A DNA stretch of 64,000 bases, taken from NCBI GenBank assembly GCA_949752735.1, contig OX457053.1:11667257-11731256 (forward strand). The letters run 5' to 3'. The stretch's first letter is position 1, and every line of letters begins with the position of its first letter. Shown here piece by piece: positions 11,942-22,951 of this stretch. A program made the position numbers and the translations under genes. The notes under the pieces were generated by a model. That model worked only from the letters and a program-made list of their open reading frames with translations, did no database searches and was not told the DNA's origin. The DNA comes from Lumbricus terrestris. Lineage: Eukaryota; Annelida; Clitellata; Crassiclitellata; Lumbricidae.

Positions 11942-13840
11942 ATTGATGATTATTGATGATTATTGATGATGATTGATGAGGAGGAGGAGGACGACGACGA
12001 CGACGATGTGTCTTCTCATTGCATTTGGTTTAGTTTCTGTTTTAACACATGGGCTCAAAACCTGTCATATATCAGTTTCTGACCTTTTTTTATTCCATCA
12101 TATTCTACAGTGTTGCTGCTTTAAAATTATGTTTACAGAATGAAAAATATATTTTTTCTAACTGAAGTTATTCTTGTTTGATTCTTTCATTAGTTTAGAG
12201 TAAGAAAATCGAATAAAAGTTTCTGAATATTCCTTTTTATCAAATTTCTCACAAATCACTAGTGGATTATTCTGCAATTTCGCTGGGCAATAAAGGTCAA
12301 TATTCTGAATCAAATAATGTGAACGGCATCGAATAATAACTTCGCAAATTATGCCCAATTCATGGCCATCAACTGAATTTAAGAATATTTATTCTGTATT
12401 CTTCACTCAATCCTCTAGCACAATATTTAAGAAGTGACCGGTTTCGAGCCCCGACGTGACATATTGTATGAATGTTTTACCATTTCTAAATTGTCAATAT
12501 TTTGATGATTGTCCAGATTCCACATGTAGCACATCCCATCCCCATTTTGAAACTGTGTAGGATTCTGATTGAAATGTAATGCAGTTTGTTTTGTTATTGT
12601 TGTTAACTTTTCTATTTGCTGGATATTTTTAGACAATTTAAAAGAATTGAAACGGAGGAGGAAGATTCCGGCGCCATTGTTCCCTTCTCTTCCTCTGCAA
12701 CTGTCCATCGTTCACCACCATCAACGCTTCGTCCTCGACAAAAATTGTTCTGCGAAGGTAGCTGGAAATGACTTTTACCTTTCTTTTGTATTGCTGGAAA
12801 TGACTTTTATTTTTCTTTTGTGTTGCTGAAAATGGATTTTACCTTTTTTTTGTATTGCTGGAAATGGCTTTTACCTTTATTTTGTATTGCTGGAAATGAC
12901 TTTTACCTTTCTTTTTGTATTGCTTGAAATGGCTTTTGCTTTCTTTTGTATTGCTGGAAATGGCTTTTACTTTCTTTTGTATCGCTAGAAATGGCCTTTA
13001 CCTTTCTTATGTATTGCTGGAAATGACTTTTACCTTTCTTTTGTATTGCTAGAAATGGCCTTTACCTTTCTTTTTGGTGCTGGAAATGGCTTTTACCTCT
13101 CTTCTGTATGAAACTTAAAATTGATCAAGGGTTTGATCTTCGTTGTGTTGAAGAAAACGTGTGCGCAAATCAAAAAATCAAAGTGGATTATTTACAATAT
13201 ACACTCCGAAGTAAAAGCCTTAACGTGATCTGGCAAATATATCTATGGATTATTTTGAAGGGTCCATTTGGACTGAAGGATCTTGCTCAGCGAATGTTAC
13301 TTACTTGCTTACTTAGCCGCCATATTGTCTTGTCACACTCAATGAATTATTGAAGTTTGAAATTTTTTTTACACAGGTTTGAACGCAGTTGGCCTAATAT
13401 CAGGCTCGCAATCTGGCGTTCTAATTCGCGGTTGCCAGGTCCCCGATTTCTTCGTCAAAGTGGAACGATCATTTTCAGAGATCGAAGAGGACGATTCCGA
13501 ACTGATGACGACCGACTGCTCGTGCTTCTCCATCACCCAGGATATTTCTCTCTCGCTTTCCGAATCCGACTCCGGTTGGTTCGAATCGGACAGCAAAGCG
13601 GAGAGCGGGCGTTCCGACGCGCCAACGTCCGAATCAAGAACTCAACGAAAGATTCAAAATTTAAATTTCAGTGGTTGGGGCAACGGGAGACCTCGTCGTG
13701 ATCAGGGATTCGTCCTGCACCGTGCTAGTCCGATTGGCCGCTCGTCCGATGCGATGGCGCTGCGACGGGATATTGGAGAAAGCGAGGAAGTAACGTCGGA
13801 GCGTGTTCTGGAAGACCCAACGGATTGTGTCGTTTCGTAG
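1889..13840 (+). CDS. Coiled-coil protein with acidic, serine-rich C-terminus, family not recognised (10 exons; 5' end uncertain)
   Basis: Exons: 1887-1969, 2626-2742, 3489-3613, 4330-4591, 5658-5732, 6323-6513, 7262-7462, 11555-11701, 12633-12757, 13377-13840 (stop TAG). All introns are GT-AG, and from codon 1889 the joins sum to 1788 nt with no frame break (595 aa). ATG 1895 could be the start, but exon 1 follows a good acceptor, so coding may continue upstream. Residues of about 15-220 are charged, leucine-rich heptads (for example KLKELEKDNTELGG, LRLREDQLFEERAKMKK) typical of a coiled coil. Exon 7 ends with two copies of a glycine-run plus 'GAN.NFL' motif. The last exon encodes a Ser/Asp/Glu-rich tail without a recognised domain. 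AATAAA at 13855-13860, 15 nt after the stop, is a possible poly(A) signal. The architecture suits a cytoskeletal or centrosomal scaffold, but that is inference only. Confidence 0.82.
3690..3840 (+). repeat. tRNA-derived SINE copy with (TGC)n tail
   Basis: The left part has an A-box-like 'tggtagttgaatgg' and a B-box-like 'gggttcgatcatcc'. It is followed by the 'gagcaagtccttttcagttg' body shared with the SINEs at 32.9 and 37.5 kb. A (TGC)n tract follows at about 3848-3872. It lies in intron 3 of the coiled-coil gene. Confidence 0.6.
5952..6095. mobile_element. 144-bp MITE with 8-bp target duplication
   Basis: The ends are inverted (left 'cataggtgcaatcac', right complement 'cataggcgcaaccac') and the element is flanked by the perfect direct repeat CCTCCTGC at 5944-5951 and 6096-6103. 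The inside holds repeated 'ttgggggacc' words. The 8-bp duplication fits the hAT or P superfamilies. It sits in intron 5 of the coiled-coil gene. Confidence 0.8.
8269..8905 (+). mobile_element. 5'-truncated LINE copy (reverse transcriptase C-terminus and 3' UTR)
   Basis: Codons 8274-8537 encode the same C-terminal segment as the large LINE at 42 kb (shared words SKCYKFSEPVLLHLVA, LEYTYSSAV, ITDCWLSR). The following 3' UTR is also shared, down to 'tcctgtgaatgctg'. The copy stops there and runs into the tandem-repeat element, so the LINE tail is truncated too. This is a dead fragment. Confidence 0.85.
8949..10190. mobile_element. Foldback element with about 50-bp inverted ends and internal ~125-bp tandem repeats
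   Basis: The end motif 'tgtccagggtaacgg' continuing to 'gaccctggtcaaatcggatcc' occurs on the + strand at about 8952 and about 9341, and inverted at about 10129-10183. Between them, 9040-9960 is a diverged tandem array of a unit that starts 'tgttggacacctttattgtg' and ends 'gaatattaatactg'. No coding capacity was seen. I found no clean target duplication. Confidence 0.7.
11823..12006 (+). repeat. (GATT)n/(GATG)n/(GAT)n microsatellite
   Basis: Continuous tetra- then trinucleotide runs ending in GAG/GAC triplets lie in intron 8 of the coiled-coil gene, about 120 bp after exon 8. Confidence 0.95.
12762..13098 (+). repeat. 32-bp minisatellite, about 10 copies
   Basis: The unit begins 'tgctggaaatgacttttacc' and ends in a T-rich stretch. 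It repeats from just inside intron 9, next to the donor of exon 9 at 12758. Confidence 0.9.
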
Positions 13841-14405
13841 TTTTTTTTTCTTTGAATAAATTTAGCACGTCGTTGATTCTCGAGTGATCGCACTTCGTCG
13901 TTGAGTTGTGTTTGTCGGTCGAATTCTGTGTGGCTGGTCGAATGAAACTTGTCAAACGTTGTTGAATTGGTTTTTGTGTGGTCTATTTTAAAGTTTCTGT
14001 TATCAAAATGCACCGTCAAAGAATTATTTTGCCGTGTTACGAAATTTGGCGATAAATTTTGATGTCTGCTGAAAATGAGCGCATGTTTGTGTTAGGAGAC
14101 TAGATTTTGGCCATACTGGAGGATGTTGCATGGATTAGTGCGCAAGGTTGTGTGGTGTCCTTCAGTCACTAGTGTGTGCTCACTGCTCAGCATCGTTGAT
14201 GTATTGTGGTTGTATTGTCGAATGTGCACTCCGGAACTTTAGAAGGAAATTTTTTTCAAATACAGTTGTATTGTGCATGTAGGTAGATCTTAATTGGGTG
14301 TGCTGTCATAAGTTAAGTAACATGTACTTGACAATTGCATTGGTCATTGGGTGAAGCATGCTGAGCAGGAGGGGATCGTAATTAGTGTTATAGTAACGGC
14401 AGGAG

Positions 14406-14699
14406 CATAGGCTTACGAGGCGGGAATCCAGAGGGGGCAAATGCCGCCCCCAAATTTCGGGCAAAACTGTTTTTCGGGCAAGCAGACCCGGGAAATGACT
14501 TTTTAAAAAAAGGTCATCTTTTCAGGCAGTTTTGAGCACATCTGTTATTTCGGGCCAGCTGACCGGAAAATGACTAAAAAAGGCTGTCAACTTTTTTCTG
14601 GGGAAAAAGTGGAAAAGTTGTATTTTCCACGAGATTTCCGGATTTTTTTCGGGCAGATATTCAATCTTAGAATGGGGGGCACTGCTGAAATCGCCTATG
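14406..14699. mobile_element. 294-bp MITE with 8-bp target duplication
   Basis: The ends are 'cataggc...' and its inverted counterpart '...gcctatg', flanked by the perfect duplication GGCAGGAG at 14398-14405 and 14700-14707. The inside has phrases such as 'aaaaaaggtcatc' that recur in the related MITE at 36.8 kb. Confidence 0.8.
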
Positions 14700-16000
14700 G
14701 GCAGGAGTTCGTGTCATGCAGTCTAGATGAGCAGTGTTGATGATGATGATGTGCCTTCTCATTACATTTAGTTTAGTTTCTGTTGCCTGTGATATTAGCT
14801 GAGTTGATGAATTGGTTGTATATCTGGATTCTGGATGCCATTTGATATTTGGGTTTCTGTATAAAAAAAACGTCAAAACTCAACACTTACAGAAATGAGA
14901 TTCTTACTGTTATCATTATGAGTAAGATAATAATTATTTTATTGCTGTAATAATAATATATGTGTATTTTTATTTTTTATTGCTTTTTATTTTTTATTGC
15001 TTTCAGTTAAGTAACTGCGAAATTGTTGACGAAATAGGATGAGAATCGATGTTGTATTTACTTCACTGATTTTTAGATTCTGCTGTGGTTATATATTGCT
15101 AGTTCTGTTGTCGCAGCTCTCTAGATATTTTAACTGCAATGTTGATAAATATTGTTATCAATGGCTGAAAAATCCAAGCTTGAAAACTGAAAGACTTGTG
15201 AGAAAATTTATCTATCTTAAGTTAAACCTCGTTGTTTAGAAAATTATGGGTTAGTTTAGAAAAAATTATAATTATTTTATTACTGTAATAATAATAATAA
15301 TATATGTGTATTTTTTATTCTTGTGATTAGTTTAGATGTAATTATATTGGACATTAGAATCATGTAGTTATTAGTGAAGATCTCGTGTGCTGGTAGCAAT
15401 TAGCCGTGGTTGTTTAATTTGGTCAAAATAGTTAATGTGTGGTAATTTTTGTTGTGGCATTTACTGTTACAGGGTATTGCTACCAATGTGGACTAGCATT
15501 GCATGTTTATAGTGCTCCTTTTTTTAGCTGAACTGTTCTGAACCTTGATGGTCAGACGTGGCGTTTAAGCTGTATTTACTTACTGTTTGTTATGATTCCT
15601 TACAACGGGGAAAGTCTTTTACAGCTTTAACTTTTTTCTAAGCATATGAAACTGATAGTGTTCGCTATGTCTAAAAAATGTTTTTGCTGTAGCTGATGAC
15701 GGTTCTTAGTTGAAGGATATCATTTCAGGCGGTAAATAGCGTTTTGTTACAGGTTTAGCAATCATTGACCAGTCACTGGATGTCGAAATGCATGAACAAT
15801 TTCGAATATAAGTTCTTTCTATTTTGTATGAATCTGTTTTTCAACAGTTTTGATTTTTCGTGCTTTGTATTTTAATAATTTATGTTCACAGAAGATTTTC
15901 TGCAAAGTGGTGTTGCAAAGAGCAAACGCCGTATATCTTCAAATGTGACAAACTGTATTTCAGTGCAATACTTTGAAAGACTCCTCCCTCCAATGATTAG

Positions 16001-16098
16001 GTAGTTACTGATGCTGTAACACTACAAACACTGGTAGTTACTGATGTTGTAACACTACAAACACTGGTAGTTACTGATGTTGTAACACTACAAACACT
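16001..16098 (+). repeat. 33-bp tandem triplicate
   Basis: Three near-identical copies of a unit containing 'tactgatgttgtaacactac'; the first differs at one visible base. Confidence 0.95.
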
Positions 16099-16500
16099 TT
16101 AGAATGATAGCTAATTATTATCGTTTAACGTATTAATAAGCAGTTTTCACTGCTTAATAAGCGTTATAATTACTTGTTAATTGCATTAGTTATTTTAAAA
16201 TGAACATGCAGTTTTGCAGTGTTCGGTAATTACTTTTTAAAGTTATTTCTCGTATACCACAGCAGTTTATGTGTGCTCTTTTTTGCTTCAGACTATAGCT
16301 TTTATTTTCAGCATAAAATGCAGCTTTGCAAAGATTTTCTTAACTGCGGGATTGGCCTTTTGCGTGGTAATTGCTTTAGCTATTTTAAAATGAAATGCAG
16401 TTTGCAGTGTACGGGAATTACTTTTGAAAGTTATTTCTCTTATTTTAATTAAAATGAAATGCAGTTTACAGTGTGAGGAAACTACTTAAAAAAACTACTT

Positions 16501-16574
16501 ACAAACCACTGTAATTATAAGAGAAATAACTTTCAAAATTGAAAGTTATTTCTCTTATAATTACAGTGGTTTGT
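16501..16574. repeat. Perfect 36-bp-arm palindrome with 2-nt centre
   Basis: Arm 16501-16536 is the exact reverse complement of 16539-16574, centred on AA. The arm text 'gaaagttatttctctta' also occurs as local direct repeats near 16240 and 16425, so the palindrome may come from local inverted duplication. Confidence 0.95.
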
Positions 16575-17835
16575 GTGTGCTATTTACTTCAAATATTGCA
16601 TTTAAATTTTTTTTTCTTCGACACAGATTCACAAAGACTCTCTAAACTTGCGTGATTGACCTTTTGTGTGGTGTGGCATAACCCTGAGTTGCTCCATGGT
16701 TTCAATATTCATAGTCGAGCATTCCATTCTTGTTGATCTCTCGCGAGGAGCTCTATTGTGGCCATTTGCTGAAGATTTTATTTATGATTCTCCATAAGTT
16801 TGGAGCGTACCGGTAGTTTCCTGGTGCTACAGCCACTGCAGATGCACACTGCTCACAGACTGTTCGCTACAGCCATAAAAGTCAAAGCGTTTGGATTAGG
16901 TAGAAAACACTACAGCTGAATTTAAAATTTGCGTCGTCTGTTGTTATATTTAATTTAATCGTATCAAATTGTCTTTCAATGTATTTTCCATCAGCTATTT
17001 TATTATTTGATGGTGTTGTGATCAGTGTGTTGCATAATCAAGACTGGACACCAAAAAGCAACAACACGGTGGTCTATTATATCAAGCTAGCTGTTGGTTG
17101 TTTGTTGAAAAAATGTATTGAGATCGAGTAGCCATAATCAGGTCTACATGAGTTTTATTGGATGCCAAAGTGATGCGTCGCAAATGACATGGTATCAGAT
17201 TTTTTCTGCCCTTCAATTTTGAATTTTTATTGTGCATTACGGAACTTTGTTTACGAGGTTGCTAATGTATTTCGCTTTCGGTTTAAAATTCGTTGCGCAG
17301 TTCTCGTCAGGATTCTTTAGTTGAAAACCGGATGACTTGTTTAAATAGGTGAATTGATTTGCAAATGTGGATCATGTACAGAGTGTTTTCCTGTTTGCGT
17401 CGGCTGTAACTGCGTGAGCCAAGTTGGGAATTGTGTAGCAGATGTATGATTACCATGCAATACGTATTGTCTGTGATTTTGATTAAGTTGCCAAGAAGAG
17501 AAATCGAAGACTGAACTGTTGTTGTTGGGATAGATTTTTAACATGAATGGTGTGTGTTTGTTTGTGTGCATGTGGTGAGTGTGTTACGTAGGAGGATAAT
17601 TATGTTTGTCATCATTTGAATTGTAACATAGGCATCAGCCTTCCAGCTTCCGTGCATGCATGGCTGTAGATTCTGGTGAATAGAAAAGAGTAAAAAACAC
17701 ATGAAAGCGTGTCTGTGCGAGATATACTTTTTTATGCAGCAGTGGAAGTAACTTAACATAGATTTAGTTTTTCTTTTTAAAAAATGCTGCAACTTCCCCT
17801 CTGAGTCAGCTGTTGAGCTTCATGTGAGAGATTTG

Positions 17836-17892
<57 letters not shown>

Positions 17893-20499
17893 CTGTGAGT
17901 TACTTATTTAATTTTATATTCTAGTATTGTGCGCATTACACAAGATGTGTTGTGATAGAAACACAATATTGTACGCGAAAACAATACTTTAAAGAGTTTT
18001 TACGATGGCTTTTTTATTTAAGGTTTTTAATTTCACGCAGTTTCAATGTTTATGCTTTTGTCGAAGCATACGATGAACGCAGACCAATCTCGTCAAAATG
18101 TTATGCGTTTAGGCTGGAATCGTCAGATATATATATATATATATATATTTATATATGTATTTATATATGTGTGTGTATGCATATAGAAAAACGACAGCGA
18201 AACATGTAGCAAGTTTACGTTTGATTTTTCTTCAGCTTGGCCTGTTTATTGCATGCAGCTATAGACATTGAACATCACTGTGCAAGTTGTATCTTTAGGC
18301 TTTCCTCAGGAAGATGCGTTTTTCAGCCTGCAAAGACACGAAGGGCATTAAACGCAGACGATATTACATACGTACACGCCGCTTTTTTCAACGAGTTTAA
18401 GAGATTACAGTCAACATTGGACTGGTTGGTGTCCGTGTTACTGTGATTGATCGGCAATATTAGAATAATTAATTGTCAACAGGATGATTTTTTATCACAT
18501 TTTATTTGGCTGTGCTTGGTTTTGCATAGGCTTTTGAGTAGCTGCTGTATATACACATAGGCCGACCGAGTTTGCTTTGTCAGTTGTTTAGGAAATCAGG
18601 CGGTAAAGATTCAAACTGATTTTTGTGCCTGCCTAGGATTTCTTTAATGCATTGTCAATATTATTTTGAATTTACTGTTCAACCGGATTTTCCAAAGCTT
18701 TACGTTGCTGTGGCTGGTATTACTAATCGATGCAAGTTTGTTCATGGTATGGATGGGAATCCGATTAGGTGGACTTGAAAGCTGTGGGTGGACCTACAAC
18801 CAGTTGTGCCTGTGAATCAGCTTGTTCCCGTGACTACACTTTTTGGGCTCTGTAGAAATTACGAGTGTTTTAACGATAATACTAGTGGCTCAATTCCATT
18901 TGCCTGCACTATCACAATGCAGCATGGGTCCTTTTTTCTGTTGTTGGTTGGCCAACAGGGAACCAGGTCCTCTGGCAGCACACCATCTTCCTACGTAATG
19001 TTATCTGCTGTCTAGTCCATTCTACTTCTTTGTAGTTCCATGCGACCTTTTTGCACTTGGCCTGGGCAGGCAGTTCCTCTGAGTATGAATCTTAATGGGC
19101 ACCATATAAATTTTGGTTTCTTGATTGATTGACTTACTGATTGATTGGTTGATTGACTGACTAGTTGATTGATTGATTAGTTTTTATCATTTTACTTTCT
19201 GAATAAATTTCTGTTCTACACCACATTTAGCATTGTCATATTGACACAGAAAGCTTCTTTTATTAATGTTTTCTTAAGTGGTACCGTAGACCATATAAAT
19301 TTCTATGGTCACAGCATTTTGCGATGCAGAAATTACGCGAAATGCACACAACTTTATATAGCGCCAGCATGTCTCAGAACTGAACTTTTTCGATGAACTG
19401 ATCGGGTGAGATCCCTCACCACTGCAACCCCATCAACAACGTTTCTCTTTGATTTCTGTTGGGGGTTGAGGGGAATAGAGGAATGGATAGCAGATCTATT
19501 GTAAATTTGACTTAGTTCTGATGTTGCTGCTTGTGGTGACTGATAGACATTTGTTCATTTGGTTTTCATGATGAATGTGATGAAGGATGTTCTCATTTCC
19601 GTGCATTCTGATCTTGTGGTTCTTGTTAGTCACCAGGGGCGCGCGCAGATATTTTTTGCGTTGGGGGAGCACATTGTTTGCGGTTATTTTTTAGCAAGAG
19701 CTGGAAAGTTACAAAACAGGAAGTTAAGTACACTAATTGTTTTCGCATAGGTTTCTAAATGTAGATTTCTCAATTTCACTTGTTCAACAGAAGTCCTATA
19801 GTGTGAAGAAATTTGTTAAAAACCGAAAAGTAGTAGTTAGAGAAACAAGGTTTTCAGAGGGTTGGAGTACCCCTCTTGCCTCTATATGCGGGCGCCCATG
19901 ATAGGCACGAGTGTTTCTTACCGCTTGAGTCTTAAACCTGTGAGCATATAGTTTATCAGCATGCTAGCCAATCTCGTTTATTTATTCAAGCAAAAGATTA
20001 GCTATATAATATCCTCTAGCAGAGAAATGGAATCTTAGAGTAGGTTCAAGTTTGTACAATTGTCATTAAGTTAGAAATTTCGTACGAAAGTTGACGATGT
20101 AGTAGTTTAGGTGAACGCAGTTTTGTGTAAATTTTCTTACATCTGTTAATTTGATTACTGCATTTTAAACTAACCTGTGTTTTTCTAATTTAAATACTGA
20201 TGTACAATAAAGACAAATCCGAAAATCTTCATTTCGAAATTGGTTTGTGTTGAAAAACTGTTATAGGCTTAATATAGTTAAAGTCATTCATGTGGTGGGC
20301 TGTTAGTTAGTTAAGTATAAGGGAGCATCTGCTCTCAAGTTCTCCAGCTGACCCATATCTGTGGTTCCACATGCACACACAGCCATCATATATATAACAG
20401 GGCTTTTTAGATTGGGAGTCCCTCTGTTTGGAATAGCCTCCCCCCCCTCTTTGGCCTGCGTTCCTTTCCGCGGGACTTGTCTAAATCTTTTGTAAGCTT

Positions 20500-20735
20500 C
20501 TCAGGACTCTCCTCTTTTGCCGTGCCTGGGTCGGGAGTGCCTCTGAGTAGTTATCTTGAAGGGGCGCTATATTATTAATTCCATGGATGGATGGATGGAT
20601 GGATGGATCATGGATGAATGGATGGATGGATGGGTGGGTGGATGGATGGATGGATGGGTGGATGGATGGATGGATGGATGGATGGGTGGATGGACAAAGG
20701 AGAGGATTAATTATGGATGGATGGACGGATGGATA
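20500..20735 (+). repeat. SINE 3' tail followed by (ATGG)n microsatellite
   Basis: The segment 'gggagtgcctctgagtag' then 'cttgaaggggcgctata' matches the 3' part of the SINEs at 33 and 37 kb. The ATGG/GTGG run begins immediately after it at about 20583. Confidence 0.75.
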
Positions 20736-21154
20736 AAGAGACAGGCAGATAGATGGGATAGATATCCAACACCACGTTTCTGATTGCCTGTCGGCTTGCT
20801 CAAGATCGAGTAACCACCGCACCCCCACTCCGAATCTTGGCTACGGATTTGCGCCGGTGAATAAGCTGAGCTCCCATACGCTGCTTTTGTGAGCGCTGAT
20901 CATTTTTGAAGATAATACTGTAAGCCTACATTGCTTTACCATCATTTCGCTACGTCGAATCGTCGACCCACAGCTACGTTATCGCTTATCACTGTCTTGA
21001 ATCTACAACGCTGACGAGCGTATACAGCGTTATCTACTATATCTACAGCGTGTGTATAATGTGTACCGGTACATAACACAACATGGACCTTGATTGTCAT
21101 CATAGTAGGCCTAGGTCTAAGCTAAATAGGACTACGTGTTACGCTGTGTAGGCC

Positions 21155-21162
21155 TATATAAA
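21155..21162 (+). promoter_or_regulatory. Possible TATA box of sulfotransferase A
   Basis: TATATAAA lies about 170 bp upstream of ATG 21334 and 21337 in otherwise unique DNA. Only position and sequence support it. Confidence 0.3.
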
Positions 21163-21333
21163 TTGTAATTACATGATAATATAGCCTAGTTTACAGTCTG
21201 TAGGCATAGCCTGTAATAGCTTGGATACACGAATACAGGCTTATTCTAAAGTCGTTTCCAGCATAGGTTACTGTTTCGTTTCGTGTTTCGAGTTCGTTCC
21301 GTGATAGCGTCTTTCGCTAATTCGTTATCGTGC

Positions 21334-22876
21334 ATGATGCTGGCTTGTAGGAGACGCAGATGTCGCGCGCTAATAATTCTGGCGTTGTGCGGATTATGTA
21401 TTCTCTATGTTATCGGTAAGTTGCCCGAATTCACATAATAATTATGGCTTAGCCTTATCATTTCAGAATAAGTCGAAGTAATGATTCTAGAAAGTACGAA
21501 GTTTATTTACTAATAATTGCAGGCCTAATTTCGAAATTCAAGGGCGAACCGCGTGCTAAAATCTTATTCACGAGCTGAGTAAGTCGTTTCACAGGGGTTC
21601 CCAGGCCGGATGAAAAAATTAGTGGGGCCCTGGGGGTACAAGTAAAGTTGCCTGCACGAGGTCCATGAGGGCCAAGAGAGACGGAAGCAGAGAGGTTGTT
21701 GATGGGGTCTATTGTTTCCCCGGCTAAAAGGGGACGAAAGGTAGGCCTACGTCCTTTTGAGGTCCAAATAGACTACTTTGAGCAGTGGCGTAGCCAGGAA
21801 TTTATGATGGGGGTTGTTTTTTTTACCTGGCCGGTTGCCCTTTCTGACACTAACCCAACAGTAGGCCTATTACAGTAAATAAAAAGGGAATAAAGTAACA
21901 AAGGGAATAAAGTAAGAAAAACAATTGTTACTACAAGCAATTGTTCTGTTTTTTTACTTTTTCTTATTTAAGTGCATAAATAACCTTTAAAAAAACTTTT
22001 TCCTAGGCCAACGGGTAGGTTTAACCCCCGAAGCCCCCACCTTGTCTACGCCACTGACTTTGAGAGTTTCCTTGTGGATTCTTTCTCCGCTGCTCTCCCG
22101 GCTTCGGTCGCGTTCTCGAGGAAGTAGCCTACATTAAGCGGCTACAGTGTCCAGCACGTTCACGTCCCAAATCAAAGCCCTCCCGTTATTCCAGGGGATT
22201 AGAGTCTTGCCGTCCGATCTTTTCCCGTCCAACCTGGCAAGGTTATAATTATTATTATGATCATCATCATCATCGTCATCGTTATTGTTATTGTTATTAT
22301 TATTATTATTAGTTTATTTTATTTATTTTTTTATTTTTTTATTATTATTTTATTATTATGCATCATTTATTTCCGTTTCAAACTGTGCAAACAAATGTGC
22401 AGATGTGCAAACGCCTGACAAACACAGAGAGTTTATTATTAGCCTACTGTTACTATAGCCTAGTTATTATTAGTATTACAATAATAATAATTATTATTAC
22501 TAGTATTATTATTACTATTGTTATTTATTATTATTATTATTATTTTTTATAACACAATCAATTATTGAAAGACAAATCGAGCTTGAAACCAGACTAAAAA
22601 CAAAAAAGTATTCATGCATGCATTGTTCTCGTCCCCAGTGAGTGGTGCAAAAGAACCTCTAAAAGCAACAGCATTAAAACGTTGCGTGCAGATTATTATT
22701 ATTATTGTTATTATTATTATTATTTTTTTTTTTAAGGATCCCTCAGGGACTTAAATATTAATTAAGAACAGAATAAAAACATCTGGAACGGCACCTAATC
22801 GTCGTAGAGATCCTGCGCTGGAAAGGCACCGCGAAATGCAACCGCATTGAATCGCTGGATCAAAATACTGAGGCGC

Positions 22877-22951
<75 letters not shown>

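Larger units (their letters stand above)
13841..21333. other. AT-rich gene-free interval
   Basis: There is no supported exon on either strand. Possible poly(A) signals are AATAAA at 13855 and at 20206. Contents include a MITE (14406-14699), a 33-bp triplicate (16001-16098), a perfect palindrome (16501-16574), a (GT)n/(GA)n run at 17838-17893, a TA run at about 18126-18170, a possible foldback at about 19635-19901 ('caggggcgcgcgcag' against 'gcgggcgcccatg'), and a SINE tail with an (ATGG)n microsatellite at 20500-20735. Much of the interval could be 3' UTR of the coiled-coil gene or promoter-side DNA of the sulfotransferase; the sequence does not decide. Confidence 0.6.

Noticed and set aside
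19635..19901. Possible hAT-like element with ends 'caggggcgcgcgcag' and 'gcgggcgcccatg'
   Set aside because: The inverted ends are imperfect and the flanks give no 8-bp duplication, so I did not list it as an element.
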